Made by a program: the position numbers and the translations under genes
Notes under the pieces: generated by a model
Database searches by the model: none
What the model saw: only the letters and a program-made list of their open reading frames with translations
Told to the model about the DNA's origin: nothing
DNA from: Caballeronia sp. NK8
GTDB taxonomy: Bacteria; Pseudomonadota; Gammaproteobacteria; Burkholderiales; Burkholderiaceae
Reading direction: 5' to 3'
Length of the DNA: 64,000 nucleotides
Assembly (NCBI RefSeq): GCF_018408855.1
Contig: NZ_AP024323.1
Coordinates: 1 to 64,000 of the forward strand
Part shown: in pieces, positions 33,983 through 43,983 of the stretch
Layout: each line of letters starts with the position of its first letter
Position numbering within the stretch: position 1 is the first letter of the stretch

Positions 33983-36981
33983 GCCAGAAAGACCGACTCG
34001 GCATGGGCGGGCGCATCAATCGCGCGATTCCCGTCACCTTCACGTTCAACGGCAAGACGTATCAGGGCTACGAAGGCGACACGCTCGCGTCCGCGCTGCT
34101 CGCGAACGGCGAGCACTTCGTCGCGCGCAGCTGGAAGTATCACCGGCCGCGCGGCATCATCACCGCGGGTGTCGAAGAACCGAATGCAGTCGTGCAGCTC
34201 GAGACCGGCGCCTATACCGTGCCGAACGCGCGCGCGACCGAAGTGGAACTGTATCAAGGCCTCGTCGCGCAAAGCGTGAACGCGAAGCCGAACATCGAGA
34301 ACGATCGCATGGCGGTCAATCAGAAGATCGCGCGCTTCATTCCCGCCGGCTTCTACTACAAGACCTTCATGTGGCCGCGCAAGTTCTGGCCGAAGTACGA
34401 AGAAGTCATTCGCGATGCAGCCGGTCTCGGCGAAGCGCCCAAGCATCTCGATGCCGATCGCTACGACAAGTGTTTCGCTCATTGCGACGTGCTCGTGGTC
34501 GGCGGCGGTCCTTCGGGTCTCGCGGCGGCGCATGCGGCCGGTCTGTCGGGCGCGCGCGTGATTCTCGTCGACGATCAGCGCGAACTCGGCGGTTCGCTCT
34601 TGTCGTGCCGCGCGGAGATCGATGGCAAGCCCGCGCTGCAATGGGTGCAGAAGATCGAAGCCGAACTGCGCAAGATGCCCGACGTGAAAATTCTGTCGCG
34701 CAGCACGGCGTTCGGCTATCAGGATCACAACCTCGTCACGATCACGCAGCGTCTGACGGAGCACTTGCCCGTGTCGCGGCGCGAGGGCACGCGCGAACTG
34801 ATGTGGAAGGTGCGCGCCAAACGCGTGGTGCTCGCGACCGGCGCGCACGAGCGTCCGATCGTGTTCGGCAACAACGATCTGCCGGGCATCATGCTGGCGT
34901 CGGCCGTGTCGACGTATCTGCATCGCTATGCGGTGCTGCCGGGACGCAGCGCGGTCGTATTCACGAACAACGACGACGCCTATCAATGCGCGCTCGATCT
35001 GAAGACGGCAGGCGCCGACGTGACCGTGGTCGATCCGCGTCCGGCCGAATCGAAGGGTGCATTGCCGGCGGCCGCACGCCGCTATGGCGTGCGCGTGATG
35101 AACAACGCGGTGATCACGGTGGCACGCGGCAAGCTGCGCGTCGCGTCGGTGGAAGTGGCTTCGTATGCGAAAGGCCAGGTCGGGCAGAAGCAGACGGAAC
35201 TGCAATGCGATCTGATCGCGATGTCGGGCGGCTGGAGCCCGGTGCTTCACCTGTTCGCGCAATCGGGCGGCAAGGCGCACTGGCACGACGAGAAAGCCTG
35301 TTTCGTTCCCGGCAAGGCGATGCAGCCGGAGAGCAGCGTCGGCGCATGTGCAGGCGAGTTCTCGCTGGCGCGCGGCATTCGTCACGGCGTCGATGCGGGC
35401 GCGGAAGCGGCGCGCGCGGCGGGTCATATCGTCGCGAAGCCGAATCCCGTGCAGGTCGCTGAAATCGTCGAGGCGCCGATGCTGCCGCTGTGGATCGTCG
35501 GCAACAAGGACCTGTCGACGCGCGGCCCGAAGCAGTTCGTCGATTTCCAGAACGACGTGTCCGCGGCGGATATCTATCTCGCTGCGCGTGAAGGCTTCGA
35601 ATCCGTCGAGCACGTGAAGCGTTATACGGCAATGGGCTTCGGCACCGATCAGGGCAAGCTCGGCAACATCAACGGCATGGCGATTCTCGCGCAGGCGCTC
35701 GGCAAGACGATTCCCGAGACCGGCACGACGACGTTCCGCCCGAATTACACGCCTGTCACGTTCGGCACCTTCGCGGGCCGCGAGCTGGGCGAGTTCCTCG
35801 ATCCGGTGCGCAAGACCGCGATCCACGAATGGCACGTCGAGAACGGCGCGATGTTCGAGGACGTCGGCAACTGGAAGCGTCCGTGGTACTACCCGAAGGC
35901 GGGTGAGGACATGCACGCGGCCGTCGCGCGCGAATCGCTGGCGGTGCGTCAGAGCGTGGGCATTCTCGATGCATCGACGCTCGGCAAGATCGACATTCAG
36001 GGTCCGGATTCGGCGAAGCTCCTGAACTGGATGTACACGAATCCGTGGAGCAAGCTCGAAGTGGGCAAGTGCCGCTACGGTCTGATGCTCGACGAAAACG
36101 GCATGATCTTCGATGACGGCGTCACCGTGCGTCTCGGCGAACAGCACTACATGATGACGACGACCACCGGCGGCGCGGCGCGCGTGCTGACGTGGCTCGA
36201 ACGCTGGCTGCAGACCGAATGGCCCGACATGCGCGTGCGTCTGGCATCCGTGACTGACCATTGGGCGACGTTCGCGGTCGTCGGCCCGAATAGCCGCAAG
36301 GTGCTGCAGAAGGTGTGTCAGGACATCGACTTCGCGAACGCGGCGTTCCCGTTCATGAGCTATCGCGATGGCACGGTGGCGGGCGCATCGGCGCGTGTGA
36401 TGCGTATCAGTTTCTCGGGCGAGCTCGCATATGAAGTGAACGTGCCGGCCAACGTCGGACGCGCGGTGTGGGAAGCGCTCATGGTCGCGGGCGCGGAATT
36501 CGACATCACACCGTACGGCACGGAAACGATGCACGTGTTGCGTGCGGAGAAGGGCTACATCATCGTCGGCCAGGATACGGATGGTTCGATGACGCCGTAC
36601 GACCTCGGCATGGGCGGTCTCGTCGCGAAGTCGAAGGACTTCCTCGGCAAGCGTTCGCTGACGCGTTCGGATACGGCGAAGCAGGGGCGCAAGCAGTTCG
36701 TCGGCCTGCTCACCGATGATCCTTCGTATGTGCTTCCGGAAGGCGCGCAGATCGTCGCGGGTCCGTTCCAGGGCGACACCGCGCCGATGCTCGGCCACGT
36801 CACGTCGAGCTACTACAGCCCTATTCTGAAGCGCTCGATCGCGCTGGCCGTCGTGAAGGGCGGTCTCGAGAAGATCGGCGAATCGGTCATGATTCCGCTC
36901 GCGAACGGCAAGCGGGTCAACGCAAAAATCACCAGTTCGGTGTTCTACGACAGCGAAGGAGCACGTCAGCATGTTGAATGA
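33979..36981 (+). CDS. soxA: Sarcosine oxidase, alpha subunit
   Basis: 1000 residues. An N-terminal ferredoxin-like segment (FTFNGKTYQGYEGDTLASAL) precedes an NAD-binding Rossmann domain (LVVGGGPSGLAAAHAAGLSG) and a C-terminal GcvT-like tetrahydrofolate-binding half (about 590-1000). The enzyme oxidises sarcosine to glycine, passing the methyl group to folate as methylene-tetrahydrofolate, or to formaldehyde if folate is absent. It is coupled to soxD (4-bp overlap) and soxG (11-bp overlap). Confidence 0.95.
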   Translation: MSQKDRLGMGGRINRAIPVTFTFNGKTYQGYEGDTLASALLANGEHFVARSWKYHRPRGIITAGVEEPNAVVQLETGAYTVPNARATEVELYQGLVAQSVNAKPNIENDRMAVNQKIARFIPAGFYYKTFMWPRKFWPKYEEVIRDAAGLGEAPKHLDADRYDKCFAHCDVLVVGGGPSGLAAAHAAGLSGARVILVDDQRELGGSLLSCRAEIDGKPALQWVQKIEAELRKMPDVKILSRSTAFGYQDHNLVTITQRLTEHLPVSRREGTRELMWKVRAKRVVLATGAHERPIVFGNNDLPGIMLASAVSTYLHRYAVLPGRSAVVFTNNDDAYQCALDLKTAGADVTVVDPRPAESKGALPAAARRYGVRVMNNAVITVARGKLRVASVEVASYAKGQVGQKQTELQCDLIAMSGGWSPVLHLFAQSGGKAHWHDEKACFVPGKAMQPESSVGACAGEFSLARGIRHGVDAGAEAARAAGHIVAKPNPVQVAEIVEAPMLPLWIVGNKDLSTRGPKQFVDFQNDVSAADIYLAAREGFESVEHVKRYTAMGFGTDQGKLGNINGMAILAQALGKTIPETGTTTFRPNYTPVTFGTFAGRELGEFLDPVRKTAIHEWHVENGAMFEDVGNWKRPWYYPKAGEDMHAAVARESLAVRQSVGILDASTLGKIDIQGPDSAKLLNWMYTNPWSKLEVGKCRYGLMLDENGMIFDDGVTVRLGEQHYMMTTTTGGAARVLTWLERWLQTEWPDMRVRLASVTDHWATFAVVGPNSRKVLQKVCQDIDFANAAFPFMSYRDGTVAGASARVMRISFSGELAYEVNVPANVGRAVWEALMVAGAEFDITPYGTETMHVLRAEKGYIIVGQDTDGSMTPYDLGMGGLVAKSKDFLGKRSLTRSDTAKQGRKQFVGLLTDDPSYVLPEGAQIVAGPFQGDTAPMLGHVTSSYYSPILKRSIALAVVKGGLEKIGESVMIPLANGKRVNAKITSSVFYDSEGARQHVE

Positions 36982-37624
36982 GATCAAGAGTTCCTCGACG
37001 GTCGTCGATCGCGCAATCAGCGGACAGGGTGTGTGGCAGGAGTCTCCGCTCGTCGGCGCCGATGCATTGATGAAAGCGCATCAGAGCGGCTCGCCGAAGG
37101 CATTTCGTCTGACGGAGCGGCCGTTTCTCGCGCTCGTGAACGTGCGCGGCGATACGCGCGATGCGGCCTTCGTGAAATCGGTGCAGAGCGTGATCGGCTG
37201 CACGCCGCCCGAGAAGCCGAACACGATCGCGCGCGGCAACGGTTACACGATGCTGTGGCTCGGCCCCGATGAATGGCTCGTGCATTCGGATACGGCGCAC
37301 GACGCCTCGCGTCCCGCGCCGCTCGAAGCGAAGTTGCGCGATGCGTTCGTCGGGCAGTTCTCGGCGGCGGTGGATATCGGCAGCGGTTATACGGTGCTCG
37401 AAATCGATGGCCCGAAGACGCGCGAAGTGCTTTCGCGCGGCTGTCCGCTCGATCTGCATCCCAAGCTGTTTGGTGAAGGGCAGTGCGCGCAGAGCCACTT
37501 CTTCAAGGCGTCGATCACGCTGGTGCCGCTCGGCGGCGATCGCTTCGAGATCATCGTGCGCCGCAGCTTCGCCGATTACTTCGTGAAGATCATGCTCGAC
37601 GCCGCCGAGCCGCTCATCTCATGA
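36971..37624 (+). CDS. soxG: Sarcosine oxidase, gamma subunit
   Basis: 217 residues, typical length for SoxG. Family features are LWLGPDEWLVHSD, the VLEIDGPKTREVLSRGCPLD region and SHFFKASITLVPLGGDRFEI. It completes the heterotetramer. The start is inside soxA and the stop overlaps the folB-like start (ATGA). Confidence 0.93.
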   Translation: MLNEIKSSSTVVDRAISGQGVWQESPLVGADALMKAHQSGSPKAFRLTERPFLALVNVRGDTRDAAFVKSVQSVIGCTPPEKPNTIARGNGYTMLWLGPDEWLVHSDTAHDASRPAPLEAKLRDAFVGQFSAAVDIGSGYTVLEIDGPKTREVLSRGCPLDLHPKLFGEGQCAQSHFFKASITLVPLGGDRFEIIVRRSFADYFVKIMLDAAEPLIS

Positions 37625-38058
37625 AGCCTTTCGAACCGCTCGAAGCAGGTGGGCAGGGCTGGCGCGTGATCGTTGACGAGTTGATCGTGAAGACGCGCGT
37701 CGGTCTGTACGAGCATGAGCATGAAGGGCCGCAACCGGTGTGCATCGATGCGAGTCTACGGTATCGCGGCATGCCGCATGAATCGGGCGATGGGTTGATC
37801 GATTATGAGGCGTGGTGCAATCGGGTGAGCGCGTTTCTCGAGACCAAGGAGCATACGCGTTTGCTCGAGACGCTTGCGGTCGAGGTCGCCGCGCTGTCGT
37901 TCGATGAGTGGCCTGCGCTCGATGCGCTTACGCTCGTGCTGCACAAGCCGAAGATTCGTGAGGGGACGAAGCGGCTTGGGCTCGAACTTGACTGGCGGCG
38001 CGCGGATTACGACGCGTGGCGATTGAACGCCGCCGCGCAACATGCGTCCGTGCGATGA
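37621..38058 (+). CDS. folB: Dihydroneopterin aldolase-like protein in the sox operon
   Basis: 145 residues. It resembles FolB (VDELIVKTRVGLYEHEHEG with the family's G-x-x-x-x-E pattern, LLETLAVEVAALSF, VLHKPKIREGTKRLGLELDW). FolB acts in folate synthesis, which makes sense next to a folate-dependent demethylase. It is translationally coupled to soxG. It may be a second copy of FolB specialised for this operon; the active-site Glu and Lys cannot be fully confirmed by eye. Confidence 0.8.
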   Translation: MKPFEPLEAGGQGWRVIVDELIVKTRVGLYEHEHEGPQPVCIDASLRYRGMPHESGDGLIDYEAWCNRVSAFLETKEHTRLLETLAVEVAALSFDEWPALDALTLVLHKPKIREGTKRLGLELDWRRADYDAWRLNAAAQHASVR

Positions 38059-38318
38059 ATGCGTCGCGCGATGCCACCGCGCAGCTTTCCGAGCGTGCCT
38101 GCAAGAAGCACGACGCGGGCGCGGCGCTCGCGTTGCTCGATCGGAGCATCGCGTTGAAGCATCGGCGTATTGCGTTGATTCGATATCTGCACGCGCAGTA
38201 TCTGGATGCGCCGTTGGAGGCGCGGCATCATGAGTATGTGAAGACGGTGGCGGCGCGGTTGAGCGTGGAGGCGGTGATGCGGATTGCGGCGGCGGCGCGG
38301 GTGCGGTTTGGCGCATGA
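38055..38318 (+). CDS. Small hypothetical protein at the end of the sox operon
   Basis: 87 residues, not recognised. It is Ala- and Arg-rich and predicted all-helical (AALALLDRSIALKHRRIALIR, then HEYVKTVAARLSVEAVMRIA). The ATG overlaps the folB-like stop (ATGA), which argues for a real, translationally coupled gene. It has no signal peptide or transmembrane helix. Confidence 0.6.
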   Translation: MNASRDATAQLSERACKKHDAGAALALLDRSIALKHRRIALIRYLHAQYLDAPLEARHHEYVKTVAARLSVEAVMRIAAAARVRFGA

Positions 38319-38449
38319 CGTGTGTGTTCCATCCCGATGACGTAAATCTTCTATGTCGCGGATTTATGTCGGCGTCTACTGAAAACGCTTTGTTCAGAGT
38401 GTTTTGATCGCCACGTCCACGCGGCGCATGCCGCATCGAGAGGGATGAC

Positions 38450-39868
38450 ATGTCTACCGCCACGCATCCACGCGCGAGCGCTGCGGCAAGGCTCGAACGC
38501 CTGCCGTTTTCCGGGTATCACCGCACGATCTTCATCATCATCGCGATTGCGTTCTTCTTCGATTCCGTCGATCTCGGCACGATGACCTTCGTGCTCGGCT
38601 CGATCAAGACCGAGTTCGGCCTCTCGACCGCGATGGCGGGGCTGGTGGCGAGCGCGAGCTTCTTCGGCATGGTGCTGGGCGCGGCTTTCGCGGGCCTGCT
38701 CGCGGACCGGTTCGGACGGCGGCCCGTGTTCCAGTGGAGCATGGTGCTGTGGGGACTGGCGTCGTACCTGTGCTCGACCGCGCAATCCGTCGATGCGCTG
38801 ATCTTCTATCGCGTGCTGCTGGGTATCGGCATGGGCATGGAATTTCCCATCGCGCAGACCTTGCTTTCCGAATTCGTGCCAGCGGCTTCGCGCGGCAGAC
38901 TGATCGCGCTGATGGACGGCTTCTGGCCGCTCGGCTTCATCGCATCGGGCGTGGTGTCGTATTTCGTGCTGCCGAAGTTCGGCTGGCGCACCGAGTTCGC
39001 GTTGCTCGCGATTCCAGCGGTGTTCGTGCTGATCGTGCGTCGCGTGGTGCCGGAGTCGCCGCGCTGGCTCGAACATCGCGGCCGATTTGCCGAAGCCGAG
39101 CGCGTGCTCGCCGACGTCGAATTGAAGGTGATGAAGGCGAAGGGTCTGAGTCGCTTGCCGGCGCCTTCGATCCTCGCCGAACCGCCTGCAAAAAAGGGCG
39201 GTGGCGCGTTTCGCGAGATCTGGAGCGCGGCTTATCGGCGGCGGACGGTGATGGTGTGGATGCTGTGGTTCTTCGCGCTGCTCGGGTTCTACGGACTGAC
39301 GTCATGGCTGGGCGCGCTGATGCAGCAGGCTGGCTTCGCCGTGACGAAGTCGGTGCTGTACACGGTGCTGATCTCGCTCGGCGGCGTGCCGGGGTTCTTG
39401 TGCGCGGCGTGGCTCGTCGAGCGATGGGGACGCAAGCCGACTTGCATCGCATCGCTCATCGGCAGCGGCGTCATGGCTTATGTGTATGGGCAGACCGCGT
39501 TGCATGCGGAGACGCCGACGCTGCTCATCTGTGCCGGCCTCGCGATGCAGTTCTTTCTCTTCGCGATGTGGGCCGTGCTTTACACGTATACGCCGGAGTT
39601 GTACGGCACTGGAGCACGCGCGACGGGGTCGGGGTTCGCATCGGCGATCGGGCGAGTGGGGTCGTTGATCGGGCCTTATGTCGTGGGTGTGGTGTTGCCT
39701 GCGTTCGGACAAGGCGGCGTGTTTTCGCTCGGGGCGCTGTGTTTCGTGATCGCGGCGCTGGCGGTCTGGGTGCTCGGGATCGAGACGAAAGGGCTTGCAC
39801 TGGAGACGCTGGTCTCAGAGGCAGAAGAGCAGGAAGGAAGTGGCGTGCTGGTTTCGGCCAGGGAGTGA
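38450..39868 (+). CDS. MFS transporter
   Basis: 472 residues with 12 predicted transmembrane segments. The MFS loop motif is LLADRFGRRPVFQW; other family features are RVLLGIGMGMEFPIAQTLLSE and VPESPRWLEHRGRF, resembling the sugar or aromatic-acid porter groups. The central cytoplasmic loop is at about 210-260. The substrate is unknown; the position between the sarcosine oxidase and betIBA genes hints at a related compound. A strong terminator follows the gene. Confidence 0.85.
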   Translation: MSTATHPRASAAARLERLPFSGYHRTIFIIIAIAFFFDSVDLGTMTFVLGSIKTEFGLSTAMAGLVASASFFGMVLGAAFAGLLADRFGRRPVFQWSMVLWGLASYLCSTAQSVDALIFYRVLLGIGMGMEFPIAQTLLSEFVPAASRGRLIALMDGFWPLGFIASGVVSYFVLPKFGWRTEFALLAIPAVFVLIVRRVVPESPRWLEHRGRFAEAERVLADVELKVMKAKGLSRLPAPSILAEPPAKKGGGAFREIWSAAYRRRTVMVWMLWFFALLGFYGLTSWLGALMQQAGFAVTKSVLYTVLISLGGVPGFLCAAWLVERWGRKPTCIASLIGSGVMAYVYGQTALHAETPTLLICAGLAMQFFLFAMWAVLYTYTPELYGTGARATGSGFASAIGRVGSLIGPYVVGVVLPAFGQGGVFSLGALCFVIAALAVWVLGIETKGLALETLVSEAEEQEGSGVLVSARE

Positions 39869-39900
39869 TTGTGCAGGTGGTATGAGGTAGGGCGATTTGA

Positions 39901-39929
39901 AGGCCGCGCTAGCGCGGCCTTTTTTTTTT
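39901..39929 (+). terminator. Rho-independent terminator after the MFS gene
   Basis: A perfect 20-bp palindrome (AGGCCGCGCTAGCGCGGCCT) is followed by nine Ts. It separates the MFS gene from the converging betA gene. Confidence 0.92.
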
Positions 39930-39941
39930 CACAGTCGGACA

Positions 39942-41660
39942 TTAATCGCGCGCTAGAGACGGCGCAGCAATCTGGGACGCAAATGAAGTTTGACGACTTC
40001 GCGCCCTTTTCCCCTCCGCCACGAAATACGGCGTAGCAACGCGCCCCAACGCCTCCCTTCCCCGAATCCGATCCACGATCTTCTCCGCCAGCATGATCGT
40101 CGGCGCATTGAGATTGCCCGTGGTGATCTGCGGCATGATCGAAGCATCGACGACGCGCAGTCCTTCCATCCCGTGCACGCGTCCTTCTCCATCCACGACA
40201 GCCATATCGTCGTACCCCATCTTGCAGGAGCACGAAGGGTGATAAGCCGTCTCCGCCTTCGCTCTCACGAAGGCATCGAGCTCCGCGTCGCTTTTCAGGT
40301 CATCGGAAGGATGCAACTCGCGCCCGCGATACCGCGCAAGCGCAGGCTGCCGCATGATCTCGCGCGTGATGCGAATCGCATCGCGGAACTCGCGCCAGTC
40401 GAGCGGATCGGCCATGTAATTGAACAGAATGCCCGGATGCACATGCGGATCGCGCGACTTGAGCTTCACGCGCCCGCGGCTCGGTGAGCGCATCGATCCA
40501 ACATGCGCCTGGAACCCATGCATCCTGATCGGGTTCGATCCGTTGTAGTTGATCGCCACCGGCAGAAAGTGGTACTGAATGTTAGGCCAAGGATCGTCAT
40601 CGCGCGTGCGGATGAACCCGCCCGCTTCGAACTGATTGCTCGCGCCGACACCCGTCCCGTTCAACAGCCATTCGGCCCCGATCGCCGGCTGATTCCACCA
40701 CTGCAACGCCGGATACAGGGACACAGGCTCCTTGCATTCGTACTGCATGTACATCTCGAGGTGATCCTGCAAGTTCTCACCGACACCCGGCAGATCGTGC
40801 ACCACGGGAATCTCCAACGCCTTCAGCCAGTCCGCCCGCCCCACGCCCGAGCGCTGCAGCAACTGCGGCGAAGCAATCGCCCCGCTGCACACCAGCACCT
40901 CGCGCCGCACATGGGCCGTGACACGCTGCCCCCCATGCAGATACGCGACACCGATCGCCCGCTTGCCCGAGAACAGCACGCGGTCGGTCGTTGCGTGCGT
41001 CACTATCGTGAGATTGCCGCGATGCTTCGCGCGATCCAGATACCCGCGCGCCGTGCTCGCACGACGTCCGTTCGCGGTCACGGTGCGATCCATCGGACCG
41101 AAACCTTCCTGCTGGTAGCCGTTCAAGTCTTCGGTGCGCGGATAACCGGCCTGCACGCCGGCCTCGACCATCGCCGCAAAGAGCGGATTGTTGCCGGGCT
41201 TGCTCGTCGTCACATGTACGGGGCCATCGCCGCCGTGATACGCATTCGGCCCGATATCGCGCGTCTCCGCCTTCCGGAAATACGGCAGACAGTCGAGATA
41301 GCTCCAGTCATCGAGACCCGGCTGCGCGGCCCAGTTATCGTAGTCGAGCGCGTTGCCGCGGATATAGCACATGCCGTTGATGAGCGACGATCCGCCCAGC
41401 CCCTTGCCGCGCCCGCATTCCATGCGGCGGTTGTTCATATGCGGCTCGGGCTCGGTTTCATACGCCCAGTTATAGCGACGCCCTTGCAGCGGATAAGCCA
41501 GCGCCGCAGGCATCTGCGTGCGAAAGTCGAAGCGATAGTCCGGCCCGCCCGCTTCGAGCAGCAGCACGGTCACGTCCTCGTCTTCGGTGAGACGCGACGC
41601 GAGCACGTTGCCCGCCGATCCCGCGCCGACGATGATGTAGTCGTATTCGTTCACGCTCAT
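39942..41660 (-). CDS. betA: Choline dehydrogenase
   Basis: 572 residues, GMC oxidoreductase family. The FAD-binding motif is [18 protein letters not shown], the GMC signature region [18 protein letters not shown], and the C-terminal [14 protein letters not shown] and [15 protein letters not shown] carry the catalytic His/Asn region. It oxidises choline to betaine aldehyde at the inner membrane. It is the last gene of betIBA, 12 bp after betB. Confidence 0.94.
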   Translation of the reverse strand: MSVNEYDYIIVGAGSAGNVLASRLTEDEDVTVLLLEAGGPDYRFDFRTQMPAALAYPLQGRRYNWAYETEPEPHMNNRRMECGRGKGLGGSSLINGMCYIRGNALDYDNWAAQPGLDDWSYLDCLPYFRKAETRDIGPNAYHGGDGPVHVTTSKPGNNPLFAAMVEAGVQAGYPRTEDLNGYQQEGFGPMDRTVTANGRRASTARGYLDRAKHRGNLTIVTHATTDRVLFSGKRAIGVAYLHGGQRVTAHVRREVLVCSGAIASPQLLQRSGVGRADWLKALEIPVVHDLPGVGENLQDHLEMYMQYECKEPVSLYPALQWWNQPAIGAEWLLNGTGVGASNQFEAGGFIRTRDDDPWPNIQYHFLPVAINYNGSNPIRMHGFQAHVGSMRSPSRGRVKLKSRDPHVHPGILFNYMADPLDWREFRDAIRITREIMRQPALARYRGRELHPSDDLKSDAELDAFVRAKAETAYHPSCSCKMGYDDMAVVDGEGRVHGMEGLRVVDASIMPQITTGNLNAPTIMLAEKIVDRIRGREALGRVATPYFVAEGKRARSRQTSFASQIAAPSLARD

Positions 41661-41672
41661 CGCAAATGCTCC

Positions 41673-43142
41673 TTAAAACACGGGCTGATAGGGACCGAGC
41701 TCGACCTGCACCGACTTGACGCGCGTATAGGCATTCAACGTGGCGATGCCGTTCTCGCGCCCGATGCCCGATTGCTTGTAGCCGCCCACCGGCATCTCCG
41801 CAGGCGATTCGCCCCACGTGTTGATCCAGCAGATACCCGCTTCGAGCCGATGAATCACGCGATGCGCGCGCGACAGGTTCTCCGTCACGACGCCCGCCGC
41901 GAGCCCGTAGTCCGTATCGTTGGCGCGCGCGATGACTTCGTCTTCGTCATCGAACGCGAGAATGCTCATCACCGGCCCGAAGATTTCCTCGCGCACGATG
42001 CGCATGTCGTCGCGGCAATCGGCGAACACGGTCGGCTCGACATACTGACCACGGGCGAATGCGCCATCGGTCATGCGCGCGCCGCCCGCGACGAGCCGCG
42101 CGCCTTCGCGCTTGCCGCTCTCGATGAAGCCGAGCACTTTCTCCAGTTGCGCCGCGCTCGCGAGCGGCCCGAAGTTGGTGCGGGGATCATCGGGCGCGCC
42201 GACGCGTATGCGTTTCACACGCTCCAGAATCAACGCTTCGAACTTGTCGATGACACCGCGCTTCACGAACACGCGCGTGCCGTTCGTGCACACCTGTCCG
42301 GAGCTGAAGAAGTTCGCGCTCATCGCGATATCGGCGGCGCGTTCGAGGTTGGCATCGTCGAATACGATGAGCGGCGACTTGCCGCCGAGTTCCATCGTGA
42401 CTTCCTTGAGCGTCGATCCGCCCGCGCGCGCCATCACTTTCTTGCCCGTCTCGACGCCGCCCGTGAACGATATCTTTTCGATGCCGCCGTGTTCCGCGAG
42501 CATCGCGCCGACGCGGCCATCGCCTTGCACGACGTTGAACACGCCCGCGGGCACACCGGCTTCGATATAGATCTCCGCGAGCTTCGACGCGGTCAACGGC
42601 GTGACTTCGCTCGGCTTGAAGATCATCGCGTTGCCTGCGGCGAGCGCGGGCGCGGACTTCCAGCACGCAATCTGAATCGGATAGTTCCATGCGCCGATGC
42701 CCGCGCACACGCCGAGCGGTTCGCGCCGCGTGTACACGAACGACGATTCGCGCAGCGGAATCTGTTCGCCTTCGATGGCCGTCGCGAGCCCCGCGTAGTA
42801 CTCGATGACATCCGCGCCCGTGACGATATCGACAGCGCGCGTTTCCGCGATCGGCTTGCCCGTGTCGCGCGTCTCGATGGCGGCGAGTTCGTCGTTGCGC
42901 GCGCGAAGCAGATCGACCGCGCGGCGCAGGATGCGCGAGCGCTGCATCGCGGTCATTGCGGCCCATTCGCGTTGGCCTTCGCGCGCGGAACGCACTGCGC
43001 GATCGATATCCGCCTGCGACGCCTGTTGCACGCGCGCGAGCGTTTCACCGGTGGCGGGATCGAGCGTGTCGAAGGTTTCGCCGCTCGTCGCATCGACGTA
43101 TTCGCCGCCGATATAAAGCCGTTGCTCTCCGAATGCCGACAT
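41673..43142 (-). CDS. betB: Betaine aldehyde dehydrogenase
   Basis: 489 residues, aldehyde dehydrogenase family. The catalytic Cys is in [17 protein letters not shown], the Glu in [19 protein letters not shown], and the substrate-typical [21 protein letters not shown] is present. It converts betaine aldehyde to glycine betaine with NAD(P). GAAGGAG lies about 6 bases before the start at 43142; a longer in-frame extension has no protein-like composition. Confidence 0.95.
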   Translation of the reverse strand: MSAFGEQRLYIGGEYVDATSGETFDTLDPATGETLARVQQASQADIDRAVRSAREGQREWAAMTAMQRSRILRRAVDLLRARNDELAAIETRDTGKPIAETRAVDIVTGADVIEYYAGLATAIEGEQIPLRESSFVYTRREPLGVCAGIGAWNYPIQIACWKSAPALAAGNAMIFKPSEVTPLTASKLAEIYIEAGVPAGVFNVVQGDGRVGAMLAEHGGIEKISFTGGVETGKKVMARAGGSTLKEVTMELGGKSPLIVFDDANLERAADIAMSANFFSSGQVCTNGTRVFVKRGVIDKFEALILERVKRIRVGAPDDPRTNFGPLASAAQLEKVLGFIESGKREGARLVAGGARMTDGAFARGQYVEPTVFADCRDDMRIVREEIFGPVMSILAFDDEDEVIARANDTDYGLAAGVVTENLSRAHRVIHRLEAGICWINTWGESPAEMPVGGYKQSGIGRENGIATLNAYTRVKSVQVELGPYQPVF

Positions 43143-43168
43143 GTCGCGCTCCTTCAAAAGATGTGGGT

Positions 43169-43756
43169 TCAACCGCGCGCGTCGAGCACGAGGTCGATGT
43201 AGTCGTAGGCGAGGCGCAGCGCGCCTTTGGTATCGAACGGCTCGCCGGCGAGTGCGCCGCGCAGCCACAAACCGTCGATGAGCGCGGCGAGACCGCTCGC
43301 GGCGCGCCGCGCGGCGGGCTTCGTCAATGAGCGGGCGAAATCCGCGCACAGATTCGAATGCAGACGCCGCGTGTTCACGCGCTGCAGCCTGCGCAATTCC
43401 GGCTTGTGCATGCTCTCGGACCAGAACGCGAGCCACGTTTTCATGACCGGCCCGTTCACCTGTTCGACATCGAAATTAGCCGCGACGACCGCGCGCAGCT
43501 TCGAGCGCGGATCGGGCTTCGCGGCCTTGCGACGGCGTGACGTGCCTTGCCACAGCGAGCGCAGCACGTGACGCATGGTGGCTTCGAGCAGGCCGTCCTT
43601 GTCGCCGAAGTAATGACTGACGATTCCCGTCGACGTGCTCGCGCGCTGCGCGACGGATGCGAGCGTCGCGCCCGCGAGGCCCGACTGGTCGATGGTATGC
43701 AGCGTGGCGTCGATGAGTTGCGCGCGGCGGATCTCGCGCATTCCGAGCTTGGGCAT
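43169..43756 (-). CDS. betI: TetR-family repressor BetI
   Basis: 195 residues. The N-terminal helix-turn-helix region is [20 protein letters not shown], then [20 protein letters not shown], as in BetI. It represses choline oxidation genes and is relieved by choline. Its gene leads betIBA, 26 bp before betB. A good promoter and a candidate operator lie directly upstream. Confidence 0.93.
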   Translation of the reverse strand: MPKLGMREIRRAQLIDATLHTIDQSGLAGATLASVAQRASTSTGIVSHYFGDKDGLLEATMRHVLRSLWQGTSRRRKAAKPDPRSKLRAVVAANFDVEQVNGPVMKTWLAFWSESMHKPELRRLQRVNTRRLHSNLCADFARSLTKPAARRAASGLAALIDGLWLRGALAGEPFDTKGALRLAYDYIDLVLDARG

Positions 43757-43785
43757 GGTGGCGTCGATCTGAAAACTGTGCGCCG

Positions 43786-43814
43786 ATACTAGTTTTTTTA
43801 TTTTGAACGGTCAA
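43786..43814 (-). promoter_or_regulatory. betIBA promoter with overlapping candidate BetI operator
   Basis: On the minus strand, -35 TTGACC (43809-43814) and -10 TAGTAT (43786-43791) are separated by 17 bp. The near-palindrome TTGAACGGTCAA (43803-43814), with outer TTGA/TCAA arms, covers the -35, where a bound repressor would block RNA polymerase. Assignment to BetI is by position and resemblance to known BetI half-sites (from memory). Confidence 0.65.
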
Positions 43815-43851
43815 TCAATAAAAACCGGGTCGAAAGGGTTTCGGGGCGCGA

Positions 43852-43877
43852 TGTCGGATTCAGTCAAACGCGCGTCG
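43852..43877 (+). promoter_or_regulatory. Possible direct-repeat activator site upstream of fdhA
   Basis: GTCGGATTCA (43853) and GTCGCATTGA (43874) begin 21 bp apart, two helical turns, about 110-130 bp before the fdhA start. Similar GTCG pairs occur upstream of the dipeptidase-dgc-gbc operon and of the betaine-binding protein gene. It may be a GbdR-type site; evidence is weak. Confidence 0.3.
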
Positions 43878-43983
43878 CATTGAGTGACAGTCGCGGCTTC
43901 GCAGCGGCGCTACCCTCGTTGCACGGGCGCGGTCATCCCTCGGGTGTATCGCGCGTGCCGTCCACGAAACAAGGAGACGATCA

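Noticed and set aside
33922..36987. Open frame of about 1020 codons antisense to soxA
   Set aside because: It mirrors a fully supported sarcosine oxidase gene, has an Arg/His-rich composition typical of the opposite strand in GC-rich DNA, and shows no motif.
40503..43202. Open frame of about 900 codons antisense to betA and betB
   Set aside because: It covers two clear genes on the other strand, and its composition (Arg, His, Asp repeats) is that of a shadow frame.
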